From Azospirillum oryzae (GTDB taxonomy: Bacteria; Pseudomonadota; Alphaproteobacteria; Azospirillales; Azospirillaceae): a stretch of 64,000 nt of DNA. The position numbers were made by a program, and so were the translations under genes. The DNA lies in assembly GCF_008364795.1 (NCBI RefSeq), contig NZ_VTTM01000002.1:588590-652589 (forward strand), given 5' to 3'. Numbering within the stretch: the stretch's first letter is position 1; each line of letters begins with the position of its first letter. The notes beneath the pieces were generated by a model. It did no database searches. It was not told the DNA's origin and was given only the letters and a program-made list of their open reading frames with translations. Below are positions 16,954 to 28,323 of this stretch, piece by piece.

Positions 16954-19017
16954 ATGCCGAAACTGACCATCGACGGGATCGAGATCGAGGTCGAGCCGGG
17001 CACCTCGATCCTCCAGGCTTGCGAGCAGCTGGGGATCGAGATTCCGCGCTTCTGCTACCATGAGCGCCTCAGCGTGCCGGCCAACTGCCGCATGTGCCTG
17101 GTGGAGATGGAGCGCGCGCCCAAGCCGGTCGCGTCCTGCGCCATGCCCTGCGGCGACGGAATGGTCGTCCGCACCAACAGCGAGACCGTCCTGAAGGCCC
17201 GCAAGGGCGTCATGGAGTTCCTGCTGATCAACCACCCGCTGGATTGCCCGATCTGCGATCAGGGCGGCGAGTGCGATCTGCAGGACCAGGCCATGGCCTA
17301 TGGCTTCGACCGCGGCCGCTACGGCGAGAACAAGCGGGCGGTCAAGGACAAGTATATGGGTCCGGTCATCAAGACCATCATGACCCGTTGCATCCACTGC
17401 ACCCGCTGCATCCGCTTCATCAACGAAGTGGCCGGTGTTCCCGATGTCGGCGCCGTCTATCGCGGCGAGCACATGGAGATCACCACCTTCGTCGAAAAGG
17501 CGATCGGCTCGGAGCTGTCGGGCAACCTCGCCGACGTCTGCCCGGTGGGTGCGCTGACCCACAAGCCCTATGCCTTCACGGCCCGTCCGTGGGAACTGCG
17601 CAAGACCGAAACCATCGACGTCCTCGACGCCGTCGGCTCGAACATCCGCGTCGACGCCCGTGGCGCCGAAGTGATGCGCGTCCTGCCGCGCGTCAACGAC
17701 GACATCAACGAGGAGTGGCTGAACGACAAGAGCCGCTACTCCTACGACGGTCTGAAGCGCCAGCGCCTCGACCGCCCCTACATCCGCCAGAACGGCAAGC
17801 TGGTCCCGGCCAGCTGGGCCGAGGCCTTCACGGCCATCGCGGCGCGCCTGAAGGGCCTGTCCGGCAACCGCATCGCCGCCATCGCCGGCGATCTGGTCGA
17901 TGTCGAGGCTCAGTTCGCGTTGAAGGAACTGCTGTCGCGGCTCGGCTCGGCCAACCTGGATTGCCGCCAGGACGGTGCGCGGTTCGACACCTCGGTGCGC
18001 GCCGGCTACCTGTTCAACTCGGGCATCGCCGGCATCGAGAAGGCCGACGTCATCCTGCTGGTCGGCACCAACCCGCGCTGGGAAGGCACGCTGGTCAACG
18101 CCCGCATCCGCAAGCGTTATCTGGCCGGCGGCGTAACCATCGCCTCGATCGGCGAGCAGCGTGACCTGACCTATCCCTACAGCGTGATCGGCTCCGGTCC
18201 GGACACGCTGCAGCAGCTGGTCGACGGCAGCCACCCGTTCTCCGAGACGCTGCGCGCCGCCAAGAACCCGATGATCATCGTCGGCATGGGCGCCTTCCAG
18301 CGCGCCGACGGTCTCGCGGTCCAGGCCGCCGCCCGTCTGGTCGGCGAGGCCTACGGCATGTTCCGCGACGACTGGAACGGCTTCAACGTCCTGCACACCG
18401 CTGCGGCGCGTGTCGGCGGCATCGAGGCCGGCTTCCTGCCGGGCGAAGGTGGTCGCGACACCCACGGCATCCTCGACGGCGCGTCGAAGGGCGAAATCGA
18501 CTTCGTCTACCTGCTGGGCGCCGACGAGATCGACATGGCCAAGCTCGGCAATGCCTTCGTCGTGTACCAGGGCCACCATGGCGATGCCGGCGCCCACCGC
18601 GCCGACATCATCCTGCCGGGCGCCGCCTACACCGAGAAGAACGCGGTCTACGTCAACACCGAGGGCCGTCCGCAGCTCGCCCGCCTCGCGGTCTTCCCGC
18701 CCGGCGAGGCTCGCGAGGACTGGAAGATCGTCCGCGCCCTGTCGGAAGTCCTGGGCACCACGCTGCCCTTCGACACCCATGGCCAGCTGCGCCAGCGGCT
18801 GATGGCGGCGAACCCGATCTTCGGTGCGGTGGGCGAGATGACCCCGGCCAGCTGGGCGCCGTTCGGCGCGCAGGGACCGGTCGACGCCGCCCCCTTCGTG
18901 ACGCCGATCACCAACTTCTACATGACCGACCCGATCAGCCGGGCCTCGGTGACGATGGCCAACTGCACGGAAGCGCTGGTGGGCCCTGCTCAGGAGAGGA
19001 CTGGCACCCATGGCTGA
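16954..19017 (+). CDS. nuoG: NADH-quinone oxidoreductase subunit G
   Basis: A 687-aa 75-kDa-family subunit. The N-terminal [2Fe-2S] domain has C34, C45, C48 and C62. It is followed by the [18 protein letters not shown] site and a [4Fe-4S] site ([11 protein letters not shown] and ADVCPVGAL). The C-terminal two thirds is a degenerate molybdopterin-oxidoreductase fold. The length is typical of alphaproteobacteria and much shorter than the 900-aa E. coli form. It passes electrons from NuoF/NuoE to NuoI. The stop overlaps nuoH by 8 nt. Confidence 0.97.
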   Translation: MPKLTIDGIEIEVEPGTSILQACEQLGIEIPRFCYHERLSVPANCRMCLVEMERAPKPVASCAMPCGDGMVVRTNSETVLKARKGVMEFLLINHPLDCPICDQGGECDLQDQAMAYGFDRGRYGENKRAVKDKYMGPVIKTIMTRCIHCTRCIRFINEVAGVPDVGAVYRGEHMEITTFVEKAIGSELSGNLADVCPVGALTHKPYAFTARPWELRKTETIDVLDAVGSNIRVDARGAEVMRVLPRVNDDINEEWLNDKSRYSYDGLKRQRLDRPYIRQNGKLVPASWAEAFTAIAARLKGLSGNRIAAIAGDLVDVEAQFALKELLSRLGSANLDCRQDGARFDTSVRAGYLFNSGIAGIEKADVILLVGTNPRWEGTLVNARIRKRYLAGGVTIASIGEQRDLTYPYSVIGSGPDTLQQLVDGSHPFSETLRAAKNPMIIVGMGAFQRADGLAVQAAARLVGEAYGMFRDDWNGFNVLHTAAARVGGIEAGFLPGEGGRDTHGILDGASKGEIDFVYLLGADEIDMAKLGNAFVVYQGHHGDAGAHRADIILPGAAYTEKNAVYVNTEGRPQLARLAVFPPGEAREDWKIVRALSEVLGTTLPFDTHGQLRQRLMAANPIFGAVGEMTPASWAPFGAQGPVDAAPFVTPITNFYMTDPISRASVTMANCTEALVGPAQERTGTHG

Positions 19018-20020
19018 GTTCTGGAGCGGCTTCCTCCTGCCGCTGATCATTATGGTTCTGGAGATCCTGGCGATCACCGTGCCGCTGCTGGTGGCCGTCG
19101 CCTTCATGACCTATGCCGAGCGCAAGATCATGGGCGCGATGCAGCTGCGCCAGGGCCCGGCGATCGTCGGTCCCTTCGGCCTGATGCAGCCCTTCGCCGA
19201 CGGCCTGAAGCTGTTCGCCAAGGAGCAGATCCTGCCGGAAGGCGCCAACCGCGTCGTGTTCTACATCGCGCCGATGCTGACCTTCTTCCTGGCGCTGATC
19301 GCCTGGGCGGTCATCCCGTTCGACTACGGGGTGGTGCTGTCCAACATCAACGTCGGCGTGCTGTACCTGTTCGCGATCTCCTCGCTGGGCGTGTACGGCA
19401 TCGTGATGGCCGGCTGGGCCTCGAACTCGCGCTATGCCTTCCTCGGTGCGCTCCGCTCCGCGGCGCAGATGGTGTCCTACGAGGTCTCGATGGGCCTCAT
19501 CATCATCACCGTGCTGCTGTGTGTCGGTTCGCTGAACCTGACCGACATCGTGCGGGCCCAGGAGACGGTCTGGTTCTGTATCCCGCTGCTGCCGATGTTC
19601 GTGATGTTCTTCATCTCGGCGCTCGCGGAAACCAACCGCGCCCCCTTCGACCTGCCGGAAGGCGAGTCGGAACTGGTTGCCGGCTTCATGGTCGAGTACA
19701 GCTCGGCTCCCTTCGCGCTCTTCTTCCTTGGCGAATACGCCAACATGATCCTGATGAGCGCGATGACGAGCATCCTGTTCCTCGGCGGCTGGCTGCCCCC
19801 GCTGCCCTTCGCGCCATTCACCTGGGTGCCGGGCATCGTGTGGTTCGCCCTGAAGATCGCGTTCTGCCTGTTCACCTATGTCTGGGTTCGCGCCACCGTG
19901 CCGCGCTACCGCTACGACCAGCTGATGCGGCTGGGTTGGAAGGTCTTCCTGCCCCTGTCGCTGTTCTGGGTCGTTCTGACCGCCGGCGTCCTGGTGACCT
20001 TCGGCTGGCTGCCGAAGTAA
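19010..20020 (+). CDS. nuoH: NADH-quinone oxidoreductase subunit H
   Basis: A 336-aa integral membrane subunit (ND1 family) with about eight helices, forming the quinone entry and E-channel. The conserved motif [15 protein letters not shown] lies near residues 35-49, and the acidic loop [19 protein letters not shown] is near 205-223. The start is ATG at 19010 inside the end of nuoG. A 108-nt gap with a hairpin follows before nuoI. Confidence 0.97.
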   Translation: MAEFWSGFLLPLIIMVLEILAITVPLLVAVAFMTYAERKIMGAMQLRQGPAIVGPFGLMQPFADGLKLFAKEQILPEGANRVVFYIAPMLTFFLALIAWAVIPFDYGVVLSNINVGVLYLFAISSLGVYGIVMAGWASNSRYAFLGALRSAAQMVSYEVSMGLIIITVLLCVGSLNLTDIVRAQETVWFCIPLLPMFVMFFISALAETNRAPFDLPEGESELVAGFMVEYSSAPFALFFLGEYANMILMSAMTSILFLGGWLPPLPFAPFTWVPGIVWFALKIAFCLFTYVWVRATVPRYRYDQLMRLGWKVFLPLSLFWVVLTAGVLVTFGWLPK

Positions 20021-20051
20021 GCGACGGCGAAAGCCGGCAACCGAACCCACC

Positions 20052-20107
20052 ATCGACATGTCGATTTGAGTGCCGGCGAGCCGCCCGACCAATGGGCGGC
20101 CACCGGC
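20052..20107 (+). repeat. Palindrome and hairpin between nuoH and nuoI
   Basis: A 14-nt perfect palindrome (atcgacatgtcgat, 20052-20065) is followed by a two-part stem: 20072-20076 with 20103-20107 outside, and 20080-20086 with 20094-20100 inside, around a 7-nt loop. No T run follows. In an otherwise tightly packed operon it may be an mRNA processing or stability element that sets different levels for nuoA-H and nuoI-N. Confidence 0.45.
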
Positions 20108-20128
20108 GAGGAAGGAGACGAAGAGGCC

Positions 20129-20617
20129 ATGGCGTTCCTCGACCGCGCGGCGCGCAGCCTGTTCCTGACCGAGCTGCTGGGCGGCATGGCGCTGACCTTG
20201 CGCTACATGTTCAAGCCCAAGGTCACGATCAACTACCCCTATGAGAAGGGCCCCATCAGCTCCCGCTTCCGCGGCGAGCATGTGCTCCGCCGTTATGCGA
20301 ACGGCGAGGAGCGCTGCATCGCGTGCAAGCTGTGCGAAGCGGTGTGCCCGGCTCTCGCCATCACCATCGAGGCCGAACCGCGTGACGACGGCAGCCGCCG
20401 CACGACGCGCTACGACATCGACATGACCAAGTGCATCTACTGCGGCCTGTGCCAGGAAGCCTGCCCGGTCGATGCGGTGGTCATGGGGCCGAACTTCGAG
20501 TTCTCCACCGAATCCCGTGAAGAGCTCTTCTACAACAAGCAGAAGCTGCTGGCGAACGGCGACCGCTGGGAGGCGGAAATCGCCCAGAACCTCGCGGCCG
20601 AGGCTCCTTACCGGTAA
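20129..20617 (+). CDS. nuoI: NADH-quinone oxidoreductase subunit I
   Basis: A 162-aa subunit (TYKY family) with two [4Fe-4S] clusters: [12 protein letters not shown] (C63, C66, C69, C73) and [12 protein letters not shown] (C102, C105, C108, C112). These are N6a and N6b, linking NuoG to NuoB. The N-terminal helix (residues 1-30) anchors it at the membrane. The ATG at 20129 fits the family start [10 protein letters not shown]; the upstream reading frame to 20066 is an unsupported extension. Confidence 0.96.
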   Translation: MAFLDRAARSLFLTELLGGMALTLRYMFKPKVTINYPYEKGPISSRFRGEHVLRRYANGEERCIACKLCEAVCPALAITIEAEPRDDGSRRTTRYDIDMTKCIYCGLCQEACPVDAVVMGPNFEFSTESREELFYNKQKLLANGDRWEAEIAQNLAAEAPYR

Positions 20618-20635
20618 GCGGAAGCGAGAAAAACG

Positions 20636-21250
20636 ATGATACTCCAAGGCATCGCCTTCTACGTGTTCGCCGCGCTGCTGGTGGCCTCCGGTGTGATGGT
20701 CATCTCGGCGCGGAACCCCGTTCATTCTGTCCTTTTCCTGATCCTCGCCTTTTTCCAGGCAGCCGGTCTTTGCCTTCTGATGGGGGCAGAGTTCATCGCG
20801 ATGATCCTCGTCATCGTCTATGTCGGCGCCGTCGCCGTGCTGTTCCTGTTCGTGGTCATGATGCTCGACATCAACTTCCGCGAGCTGCGCAAGGGTGCGA
20901 TGGAAGCGCTGCCGCTGGGTGCGCTGGTGGGGCTGATCCTGCTGGCCGAACTGGCCGCCGTGCTCGGCGGCTGGATCGTGGCTCCCAACGTGGCGGCCAT
21001 CGCCGGTGCGCCGACCCCGGCCTTCGATCAGGTGTCGAACACCCAGGCGCTGGGCCGGCTGATGTACACGCAGTACGTCTACCTGTTCCAGGCGTCGGGC
21101 ATCGTCCTGCTGATCGCCATGATCGGCGCGATCGTCCTGACGCTGCGGCACCGTCCGGGCGTGCGCAAACAGAATGTCGGCGCTCAGATTTCCCGTCGCC
21201 GGGAAGACGTGGTCGTCATTCGCAAGGTTACGACCGGGGAGGGCGTGTGA
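20636..21250 (+). CDS. nuoJ: NADH-quinone oxidoreductase subunit J
   Basis: A 204-aa membrane subunit (ND6 family) with five hydrophobic segments, including the conserved third helix [20 protein letters not shown] (about residues 50-69), which carries the pi-bulge. The C-terminus ([14 protein letters not shown]) is basic and cytoplasmic. It lies in the operon after nuoI and its stop abuts nuoK. Confidence 0.96.
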   Translation: MILQGIAFYVFAALLVASGVMVISARNPVHSVLFLILAFFQAAGLCLLMGAEFIAMILVIVYVGAVAVLFLFVVMMLDINFRELRKGAMEALPLGALVGLILLAELAAVLGGWIVAPNVAAIAGAPTPAFDQVSNTQALGRLMYTQYVYLFQASGIVLLIAMIGAIVLTLRHRPGVRKQNVGAQISRRREDVVVIRKVTTGEGV

Positions 21251-21252
21251 TC

Positions 21253-21561
21253 ATGGAGATCGGTCTCGGACATTACCTGACGGTCTCGGCAATCATCTTC
21301 ACGCTGGGTGTGCTGGGCATCTTCCTGAACCGGAAGAACGTCATCATCATCCTGATGTCGATCGAGATGATGCTGCTGGCGGTGAACCTGAACCTCGTCG
21401 CCTTCTCGACCTTCCTGCACGATCTGGTCGGCCAGATCTTCGCCATGATCATCCTGACCGTCGCCGCCGCCGAGGCGGCCATCGGCCTCGCCATCCTGGT
21501 GGTCTACTTCCGCAACCGCGGCTCGATCCGAGTCGAAGACATCAACATGATGAAGGGCTGA
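21253..21561 (+). CDS. nuoK: NADH-quinone oxidoreductase subunit K
   Basis: A 102-aa membrane subunit (ND4L family) with three helices and the two conserved glutamates of the proton path: one in [13 protein letters not shown] and one in [11 protein letters not shown]. The ATG at 21253 fits the family start [11 protein letters not shown]; a GTG at 21247, overlapping the nuoJ stop, is the alternative. GGGGAGGG lies just upstream. Confidence 0.96.
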   Translation: MEIGLGHYLTVSAIIFTLGVLGIFLNRKNVIIILMSIEMMLLAVNLNLVAFSTFLHDLVGQIFAMIILTVAAAEAAIGLAILVVYFRNRGSIRVEDINMMKG

Positions 21562-21570
21562 GGCGGCGCC

Positions 21571-23685
21571 ATGGAAGTGCTAGTCGTATTCCTTCCGCTC
21601 CTGGCGTTCCTCGTCGCCGGATCGATCGCGCTGTTCGGCGGGCCGAAGGCCGAGCCGGCAGCCGCGGGTCACGGAAGCCACGGTCATGACCATGACGATC
21701 ACGGGCACGCCCGGATCGCCCATGCCCATGACGATCATGCCCACCACATCTCGCACGACGAGCTGGACCACGCGCACGACGACGCCCACGACGACCACCA
21801 TGTCGTCGCCGGTCCGCCGACCGTGGGCGACCGCGTCTCGCAGTTCGTGACCGCGGGCGCCGTCATCGTCTCGGCGATCCTCTCCTGGATCCTGTTCTTC
21901 GACGTCGCCGTGCACGGCAATCCGCGCACGATCGAGCTGATGACCTGGATCCAGAGCGGCACGCTGGACGTGAAGTGGGCGCTGCGCGTCGACCAACTCA
22001 CCGCGGTGATGCTGATCGTTGTCAACACCGTCTCGGCCTGCGTGCACGTCTATTCCATCGGCTACATGGCCGAGGACCCGCAGAAGCCGCGTTTCATGGG
22101 CTACCTGTCGCTGTTCACCTTCGCCATGCTGATGCTGGTGACGGCCGACAATCTGGTCCAGCTGTTCTTCGGCTGGGAGGGCGTCGGTCTGGCTTCCTAC
22201 CTGCTGATCAACTTCTGGTACGAGAAGCCCTCGGCCAACGCCGCCGCCATGAAGGCCTTCCTGGTCAACCGCGTCGGCGACTTCGGCTTCGCGCTCGGCA
22301 TCTTCGCGATCTTCGTGCTGACGGGTTCGGTCCAGTTCGACACGATCTTCGCCAAGGCTCCGACGCTGACCGGTCAGACGCTGCATTTCCTCAGCTGGGA
22401 CTTCAACGGCCTGACCATCGCCTGCCTGCTGCTGTTCATGGGCGCGATGGGCAAGTCGGCGCAGCTCGGCCTGCACACCTGGCTGCCGGACGCGATGGAA
22501 GGCCCGACCCCGGTGTCGGCGCTCATCCACGCGGCCACCATGGTCACCGCCGGCGTCTTCATGGTCTGCCGCCTGTCGCCCGTCTTCGAATACGCCCCGA
22601 CGGCGCTCGAGGTGGTGACGGTGGTCGGCGGCCTGACCGCCTTCGTCGCGGCGACCATCGGCTTCACACAGTTCGACATCAAGCGCGTCATCGCCTATTC
22701 GACGATGTCGCAGCTCGGCTACATGTTCTTCGCCGCCGGCGTCTCGGCCTACGGCGCGGCCATGTTCCACCTGTTCACGCACGCCTTCTTCAAGGCCCTG
22801 CTGTTCCTCGGTGCCGGCTCGGTCATCCATGCCCTGCACCATGAGCAGGACATGCGGAAGATGGGCGGCGTCTGGCGCAAGATTCCCTTCACCTATGCGG
22901 TGATGTGGATCGGCAATCTGGCGCTCGCCGGTCTGCCCTTCTTCGCCGGCTACTATTCCAAGGACATGATCCTGGAGGCGGCCTTCGCCTCAGGCAGCGG
23001 GGTCGGGCGCTTCGCCTTCGCCCTGGGTATTGCTGCTGCTCTGCTGACCGCCTTCTATTCCTGGCGCCTGCTGTTCATGACCTTCCACGGCACGCCGCGG
23101 ATGGACAAGGAAGTGTACGACCACGCTCACGAATCCCCCGTTGTCATGCTGATCCCGCTGGCGGTCCTGACGCTTGGCGCACTGTTCGCCGGCTTCGGTT
23201 TCCACCAGTGGTTCATCGGCCACGACCGGATGGAGTTCTGGGGCAAGGCCATCATGACCCTGCACGAGCATGACGCCATCGAGGCCGCGCACCATCACAC
23301 CCCGGGCTGGGTCGCCATCGCCCCGCTGGTGGTCGGCCTGATCGGTATCGCCATGGCCTATATCGGCTATGTGATGATGCCCCGGCTGCCGGGCCGGATC
23401 GCCTCCACCTTCCGCGGCATCCACCAGTTCCTCTACAACAAGTGGTATTTCGACGAGCTGTACGACGCGCTGTTCACCCGTCCGGCCAAGGCCCTGGGCT
23501 ACGGCCTGTGGAAGTCGGGCGACGGGGCGGTGATCGACGGCGTGGGTCCGGACGGCATCGCCGCCGCCACCCGCGACGTCGCGGCACGCGCCAGCCGGCT
23601 GCAGTCGGGGTACGTCTATCACTACGCCTTTGCCATGGTGATCGGGGTCGTCCTGCTCGTCGCCTGGCTGTCGGTCTTCGGCTGA
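21571..23685 (+). CDS. nuoL: NADH-quinone oxidoreductase subunit L with His-rich insertion
   Basis: A 704-aa antiporter-like proton-pumping subunit (ND5 family), with the conserved core [17 protein letters not shown], the lysine helix in [31 protein letters not shown], and the long lateral helix at the C-terminus. Between the first and second membrane segments (residues 34-77, DNA 21670-21801) it carries 17 histidines and 12 acidic residues in 44 positions, a segment absent from ordinary NuoL. That accounts for much of the extra length over the usual 610-660 residues. The insertion is in frame and its base composition fits the gene, so it is likely real. It may bind metal ions or act as a flexible loop (inference). 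Confidence 0.95.
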   Translation: MEVLVVFLPLLAFLVAGSIALFGGPKAEPAAAGHGSHGHDHDDHGHARIAHAHDDHAHHISHDELDHAHDDAHDDHHVVAGPPTVGDRVSQFVTAGAVIVSAILSWILFFDVAVHGNPRTIELMTWIQSGTLDVKWALRVDQLTAVMLIVVNTVSACVHVYSIGYMAEDPQKPRFMGYLSLFTFAMLMLVTADNLVQLFFGWEGVGLASYLLINFWYEKPSANAAAMKAFLVNRVGDFGFALGIFAIFVLTGSVQFDTIFAKAPTLTGQTLHFLSWDFNGLTIACLLLFMGAMGKSAQLGLHTWLPDAMEGPTPVSALIHAATMVTAGVFMVCRLSPVFEYAPTALEVVTVVGGLTAFVAATIGFTQFDIKRVIAYSTMSQLGYMFFAAGVSAYGAAMFHLFTHAFFKALLFLGAGSVIHALHHEQDMRKMGGVWRKIPFTYAVMWIGNLALAGLPFFAGYYSKDMILEAAFASGSGVGRFAFALGIAAALLTAFYSWRLLFMTFHGTPRMDKEVYDHAHESPVVMLIPLAVLTLGALFAGFGFHQWFIGHDRMEFWGKAIMTLHEHDAIEAAHHHTPGWVAIAPLVVGLIGIAMAYIGYVMMPRLPGRIASTFRGIHQFLYNKWYFDELYDALFTRPAKALGYGLWKSGDGAVIDGVGPDGIAAATRDVAARASRLQSGYVYHYAFAMVIGVVLLVAWLSVFG

Positions 23686-23710
23686 GCGGTTTCGAAGGAG
23701 AACAACAACA

Positions 23711-25237
23711 ATGGCTAGCTGGCCGATCCTGTCGTTCGCGACCTTCCTGCCGCTCGTGGGCGTCGCGCTGATCCTGCTGTTCTGCCGGGGCAATTCCCCG
23801 GACGTGCTGCGGAACGTGCGGTACATCTCGCTGTGGACGACCCTCGTCACCTTCGTCCTGACCCTGCTGGTCTGGGCCAACTTCGATCCGCGCAATCCCG
23901 GCTACCAGATGGTCGAGAAGGCGGGCTGGATCCCCGAGTTCGGCATCAACTACCACATGGGGGTCGACGGCATTTCCGTGCTGTTCGTCGTCCTCGCCGG
24001 CTTCCTGATGCCGCTGTGCATCCTGGCGAGCTGGGAGTCGGTGCAGGTCCGCCTGAAGGAATACATGATCGCATTCCTCGCGCTGGAAACCCTGATGATC
24101 GGGATGTTCTGCGCGCTGGACTTCGTTCTGTTCTACATGTTCTTCGAAGGCGTCCTGATCCCGATGTTCCTGATCATCGGCATCTGGGGCGGTCCGCGCC
24201 GCGTCTATGCCGCCTTCAAGTTCTTCCTCTACACGCTGCTCGGCTCGGTCCTGATGCTGCTGGCGATCCTGGCCATGTATTATGTGGCCGGCACCACCGA
24301 CATCCCGACCATCACCGCCACCCAGTTCCCGCGCAACATGCAGCTGTGGCTGTGGCTGGCCTTCTTCGCCTCGTTCGCGGTGAAGGTGCCGATGTGGCCG
24401 GTCCACACCTGGCTGCCGGATGCCCACGTCGAGGCGCCGACCGCCGGTTCGGTGATCCTGGCCGGCGTGCTGCTGAAGATGGGCGGGTACGGCTTCCTGC
24501 GCTTCAACATTCCGATCCTGCCGGAAGCGACCGAGTATTTCGCGCCGCTGATCTACACCCTGTCGGTCGTCGCCGTGATCTACACCTCGCTGGTCGCTCT
24601 CGCCCAGGAGGACATGAAGAAGCTGATCGCCTACTCGTCGGTCGCCCACATGGGCTTCGTCACCATCGGCATGTTCGCGCTGAACCAGCAGGGCATCGAG
24701 GGTTCGGTGTTCCAGATGCTGTCCCACGGCGTGGTGTCGGGTGCGCTGTTCCTGTGCGTCGGCGTCGTCTATGACCGGTTGCACACCCGCGAGATCGCCC
24801 GTTACGGCGGCCTCGTGAAGAACATGCCGAAATACGCGGTGGTCTTCCTGTTCATGACCATGGCCTCTGTCGGCCTGCCGGGCACTGCCGGCTTCGTCGG
24901 CGAGTTCCTGGTGCTGATGGGCGTCTTCCGCGACAACACCTGGGTCGCCGCCCTCGCCGCCACCGGCATGGTTCTCGGCGCCGCCTATGCGCTGTGGCTG
25001 TACCGCCGCGTTGTCTACGGCAAGCTGACCAAGCCGGACGTCAAGGCGATGTTCGACATAACCCCGCGCGAAATCGCGGTGTTCGTGCCGCTGATCGTTG
25101 TCGTCCTGTGGATGGGCGTCTATCCCAGCAGCTTCCTGAACGTCACCTCGGCGTCGGTCGAGCAGCTGATCCAGACCTACCAGACCAAGCTGGCCGCGTC
25201 GCACGCCGCGTCCGGTGTCTCGGTCGCCGCTCGGTAA
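23711..25237 (+). CDS. nuoM: NADH-quinone oxidoreductase subunit M
   Basis: A 508-aa antiporter-like subunit (ND4 family) with about 14 membrane helices. The conserved motif [29 protein letters not shown] lies in the middle and carries the key lysine. The conserved glutamate helix is visible as [17 protein letters not shown]. The length is standard. AAGGAG precedes the ATG at 23711 and nuoN follows after 13 nt. Confidence 0.97.
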   Translation: MASWPILSFATFLPLVGVALILLFCRGNSPDVLRNVRYISLWTTLVTFVLTLLVWANFDPRNPGYQMVEKAGWIPEFGINYHMGVDGISVLFVVLAGFLMPLCILASWESVQVRLKEYMIAFLALETLMIGMFCALDFVLFYMFFEGVLIPMFLIIGIWGGPRRVYAAFKFFLYTLLGSVLMLLAILAMYYVAGTTDIPTITATQFPRNMQLWLWLAFFASFAVKVPMWPVHTWLPDAHVEAPTAGSVILAGVLLKMGGYGFLRFNIPILPEATEYFAPLIYTLSVVAVIYTSLVALAQEDMKKLIAYSSVAHMGFVTIGMFALNQQGIEGSVFQMLSHGVVSGALFLCVGVVYDRLHTREIARYGGLVKNMPKYAVVFLFMTMASVGLPGTAGFVGEFLVLMGVFRDNTWVAALAATGMVLGAAYALWLYRRVVYGKLTKPDVKAMFDITPREIAVFVPLIVVVLWMGVYPSSFLNVTSASVEQLIQTYQTKLAASHAASGVSVAAR

Positions 25238-25250
25238 GGGGTTCTTCGAC

Positions 25251-26699
25251 ATGACCGCAGTGTTTCCCGACATCTGGCCGGCCCTGCCGGAGATCTTCCT
25301 GGCACTCTCGGGCGTCGCCCTGCTGATGCTGGGCGTGTTCCGCGGCGACGGTTTCACCCGTCCCGTCTCCTACCTGGCGATCGTCTGCATGCTGCTCGCC
25401 GCCGTCCTGGCGATGGGCTATGGCAGCGGCCGCGTCGTCACCTTCAACGGCATGTTCGTGATGGATGCCTTCGGCGTCTTCATGAAGGTGCTGGTGCTGG
25501 TGTCTGCGGCCTTCGCGGTCATCCTCTCGCTCGGCTTCAACGAGCGGGAGCAGATGGCCCGCTTCGAGTTCCCGGTGCTGATGCTGTTCGCCACGCTCGG
25601 CATGCTGATGATGATTTCGGCAAACGATTTCATCTCGCTGTATGTCGGCCTGGAGACGCAGAGCCTGGCGCTCTACGTCATCGCGGCCTTCCGCCGCGAC
25701 AGCGGCAAGTCATCGGAAGCCGGCCTGAAGTATTTCGTCCTCGGCTCGCTCTCTTCGGGCATGCTGCTGTACGGCGCCTCGCTGGTCTACGGCTTCGCCG
25801 GCACGACTTCGTTCGACAAGGTGGCGGCGCTGTTCGCCGGCGGCGCGCATGTGTCGCCGGGGCTGGTGATTGGTCTGGTGTTCGTGATGGCCGGTCTGGC
25901 CTTCAAGATCTCGGCCGCTCCCTTCCACATGTGGACGCCGGACGTGTATGAGGGTGCGCCGACCCCGGTGACCGCCTTCTTCGCGGCGGCGCCGAAGGTG
26001 GCGGCCATCGCCCTGCTGACCCGCGTGGTGATGGAGCCGTTCGGCCACCTCGCCGCCCAGTGGCATCAGGTGCTGGTGGCAACCGCCATCCTGTCGATGG
26101 TGATCGGTTCCTTCGTCGCCATCATGCAGACCAACATCAAGCGCCTGATGGCCTACAGTTCCATCGGCCATGTCGGTTACGCGCTGGTCGGCCTGACCAC
26201 CGGGACCCAGGACGGCGTGCGCGGCGTGCTGATCTACATGGCGCTCTACATCGCCATGAACATCGGTGCCTTTGCCGTCATCCTCAGCATGAAGGCCAAG
26301 GGCCGGATGCTGGAGGAGATCAAGGACTTCTCCGGCCTGTCCAAGACCAATCCGATGCTGGCCGCGACCATGGCGATCTTCATGTTCTCCATGGCCGGCA
26401 TCCCGCCGATGGCGGGCTTCTTCGGCAAGCTCTATGTCTTCCTGGCCGCCGTCGCCGCGCAGGAATACACGCTGGCCGTTGTTGGTGTGCTGACCAGCGT
26501 CGTGGGTGCCTTCTACTATCTGCGCATCATCAAGATCATGTATTTCGATGAGCCCGCAGTGGTGGTCGACAAGGTCGACGACGACGGCATGACCGGCGTC
26601 CTGGTGCTGACCAGCCTGTTCACCCTGCTGTTCTTCGTCGCTCCGGCGCCGATCCTGAACGGTGCGGCTGCTGCCGCCGCGGCGCTGTTCGCCGGGTGA
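25251..26699 (+). CDS. nuoN: NADH-quinone oxidoreductase subunit N
   Basis: A 482-aa antiporter-like subunit (ND2 family), the last complex I gene. Conserved features are [19 protein letters not shown] and the lysine-bearing [28 protein letters not shown]. The ATG at 25251 has AAGGGG upstream; a start at 25215 would overlap nuoM. birA follows after 10 nt in the same direction, so the transcript probably continues. Confidence 0.97.
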   Translation: MTAVFPDIWPALPEIFLALSGVALLMLGVFRGDGFTRPVSYLAIVCMLLAAVLAMGYGSGRVVTFNGMFVMDAFGVFMKVLVLVSAAFAVILSLGFNEREQMARFEFPVLMLFATLGMLMMISANDFISLYVGLETQSLALYVIAAFRRDSGKSSEAGLKYFVLGSLSSGMLLYGASLVYGFAGTTSFDKVAALFAGGAHVSPGLVIGLVFVMAGLAFKISAAPFHMWTPDVYEGAPTPVTAFFAAAPKVAAIALLTRVVMEPFGHLAAQWHQVLVATAILSMVIGSFVAIMQTNIKRLMAYSSIGHVGYALVGLTTGTQDGVRGVLIYMALYIAMNIGAFAVILSMKAKGRMLEEIKDFSGLSKTNPMLAATMAIFMFSMAGIPPMAGFFGKLYVFLAAVAAQEYTLAVVGVLTSVVGAFYYLRIIKIMYFDEPAVVVDKVDDDGMTGVLVLTSLFTLLFFVAPAPILNGAAAAAAALFAG

Positions 26700-26709
26700 C
26701 ATCCGACCG

Positions 26710-27504
26710 ATGACGTTATCGCTCGAAGCGGAGGCGGCGCGTCTGCGCCTGCCTCCGGGCTTCCAGGTCAAGGCCTTCGACTCCGTCGGCAGTACGAACG
26801 ACGAAGCGAAGGCCTTGTCGCGTTCCGGGGCGCCCGAGGGCACAATCGTCTGGGCGCGCCGGCAGGACAGCGGCCGTGGACGCCGTGGTCGCGCCTGGAC
26901 TTCCCCCGAGGGCAACCTCTACAGCACGACCATCCTGCGGCCCGGCCTGCCACCGGCGGAGGCGGCGCAGATCTCCTTCGTCGCGGCGCTCGCCATCGCG
27001 GAAACAGCCGAGTCGGTCCTGCCTGACCCGATCGGCGTTCGATGCAAATGGCCCAACGACGTTCTGGTGCATGACCGCAAGCTGTCGGGCATCCTGCTCG
27101 AGTCGGAACCGGCAGCCGACGGCAGGATCGCCTGGGTGGTGCTGGGGGTCGGCATCAACCTGCGGCATTTTCCCGCGACCGCCGATTACGGCGCCACCTC
27201 CCTGACCGCCGAGGGCGCTCCGCCGATGGGGCCGGGGGCGCTGCTCGAGGTCTATGCGGAGCATCTGGCCACTTGGTATGGCCGTTGGCGCGCCCATGGT
27301 TTCGCGCCCGTGCGCGAGGCGTGGCTGGCGCGGGCCAAGGGGTTGGGAGGGCCGATCCTGGTCAGGCTGGCCGATCGGACGATCCCCGGGACTTTCGCCG
27401 ATCTGGACAGCGACGGCGTTCTGTTGCTTGATCCAACGGACGGAGGGCCGCGGCAGCGGATCGCCGCCGGCGATGTGTTCTTTGCCCCGCCTCCAGCGGG
27501 CTGA
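26710..27504 (+). CDS. birA: Biotin-[acetyl-CoA-carboxylase] ligase
   Basis: A 264-aa biotin protein ligase that makes biotinyl-AMP and attaches biotin to carboxylase carrier proteins. The nucleotide-binding motif GRGRRGRAW lies near residues 56-64, and KWPNDVLV with KLSGILLE follows. It lacks the N-terminal helix-turn-helix of E. coli BirA, so it is a monofunctional enzyme without repressor activity. The ATG at 26710 comes 10 nt after nuoN. Its place after nuoN and before coaX is a common alphaproteobacterial order. Confidence 0.95.
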   Translation: MTLSLEAEAARLRLPPGFQVKAFDSVGSTNDEAKALSRSGAPEGTIVWARRQDSGRGRRGRAWTSPEGNLYSTTILRPGLPPAEAAQISFVAALAIAETAESVLPDPIGVRCKWPNDVLVHDRKLSGILLESEPAADGRIAWVVLGVGINLRHFPATADYGATSLTAEGAPPMGPGALLEVYAEHLATWYGRWRAHGFAPVREAWLARAKGLGGPILVRLADRTIPGTFADLDSDGVLLLDPTDGGPRQRIAAGDVFFAPPPAG

Positions 27505-27549
27505 GTTCGCCAGCCGAGTTCAAACGTCCATCGCCTTCAGGACCTTGCC

Positions 27550-28323
27550 ATGCTGCTTGCCATCGACGCCGGAAACACGAATGTGGTGTTCGCCATCTAT
27601 GACGGCGACCGCCAGCGCGGCATCTGGCGCACGGCGACCGATCCAAAGCGCACCTCCGACGAGTACATGGTGTGGCTGACCCACCTGATGGCGTTGAGGG
27701 GGCTGAAACCGGTCGACATCCATGGCGCCATCATCGCCAGCGTGGTGCCCGGGGCCACCTTCAACCTGAAGCGGCTGTGCAAGGATCATTTCGGCTGCGA
27801 ACCGGTGATCGTCGGCCAGCCCGGAGTCGATCTCGGTGCCAAGGCTCTGGTCGACCGGCCGGAGGAGGTGGGGGCCGATCGTCTGGTCAACACGGTGGCC
27901 GCCGCGGCGACCTACAAGACCCCGCTGATCGTCATCGATTTCGGTACGGCGACCACCTTCGACGTGGTGGATGCCGATGGCAATTACTGCGGCGGCGTGA
28001 TCGCACCGGGGCTGAACCTGTCGTTGGAAGCGCTGCAGATGGCCGCGTCCAAGCTGCCGCGCGTCGAAATCCAGCCGCCCGCCGAGGTGATCGGCAAGAA
28101 CACGATCGCCTGTATGCAGTCGGGCATCTTCTGGGGGTATGTCGGGCTGATCGAAGGGCTGGTCTCCCGCATCCGGGCGGAGTACGGCGAACCGATGCGG
28201 GTGGTCGCCACCGGCGGATTGGCTGTTCTTTTCGCCAAGGCTACCCATGTGATCGAACACACCGACAACGAGCTGACGCTCCGCGGTCTCCTCCTGATCC
28301 ACAAGCGCAACACGGTCCAATGA
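27550..28323 (+). CDS. coaX: Type III pantothenate kinase
   Basis: A 257-aa ASKHA-fold kinase for the first step of coenzyme A synthesis. The phosphate-binding start LLAIDAGNTNVVF includes the catalytic Asp at residue 6. IDFGTATTFDVVD and GGVIAPGL are the further conserved motifs. Length is normal. It overlaps the next gene by the ATGA at 28320-28323, so RNase J is translationally coupled to it. Confidence 0.96.
   Translation: MLLAIDAGNTNVVFAIYDGDRQRGIWRTATDPKRTSDEYMVWLTHLMALRGLKPVDIHGAIIASVVPGATFNLKRLCKDHFGCEPVIVGQPGVDLGAKALVDRPEEVGADRLVNTVAAAATYKTPLIVIDFGTATTFDVVDADGNYCGGVIAPGLNLSLEALQMAASKLPRVEIQPPAEVIGKNTIACMQSGIFWGYVGLIEGLVSRIRAEYGEPMRVVATGGLAVLFAKATHVIEHTDNELTLRGLLLIHKRNTVQ

Noticed and set aside
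15607..19107. A 1166-codon open frame on the minus strand across nuoF and nuoG
   Set aside because: It is antisense to two well-supported genes with intact cofactor ligands. High-GC codon bias leaves the opposite frame open, and its product is a low-complexity Asp/Arg/Val-rich chain with no domain.
18935..21151. A 738-codon minus-strand frame across nuoH, nuoI and nuoJ
   Set aside because: A codon-bias shadow, rich in Gln, Arg, His and Asp, with no motif and no ribosome-binding site.
27672..28319. An N-terminal extension of RNase J reading through coaX
   Set aside because: The extension is an out-of-frame reading of coaX. The ATG at 28320 overlapping the coaX stop gives the normal RNase J length.
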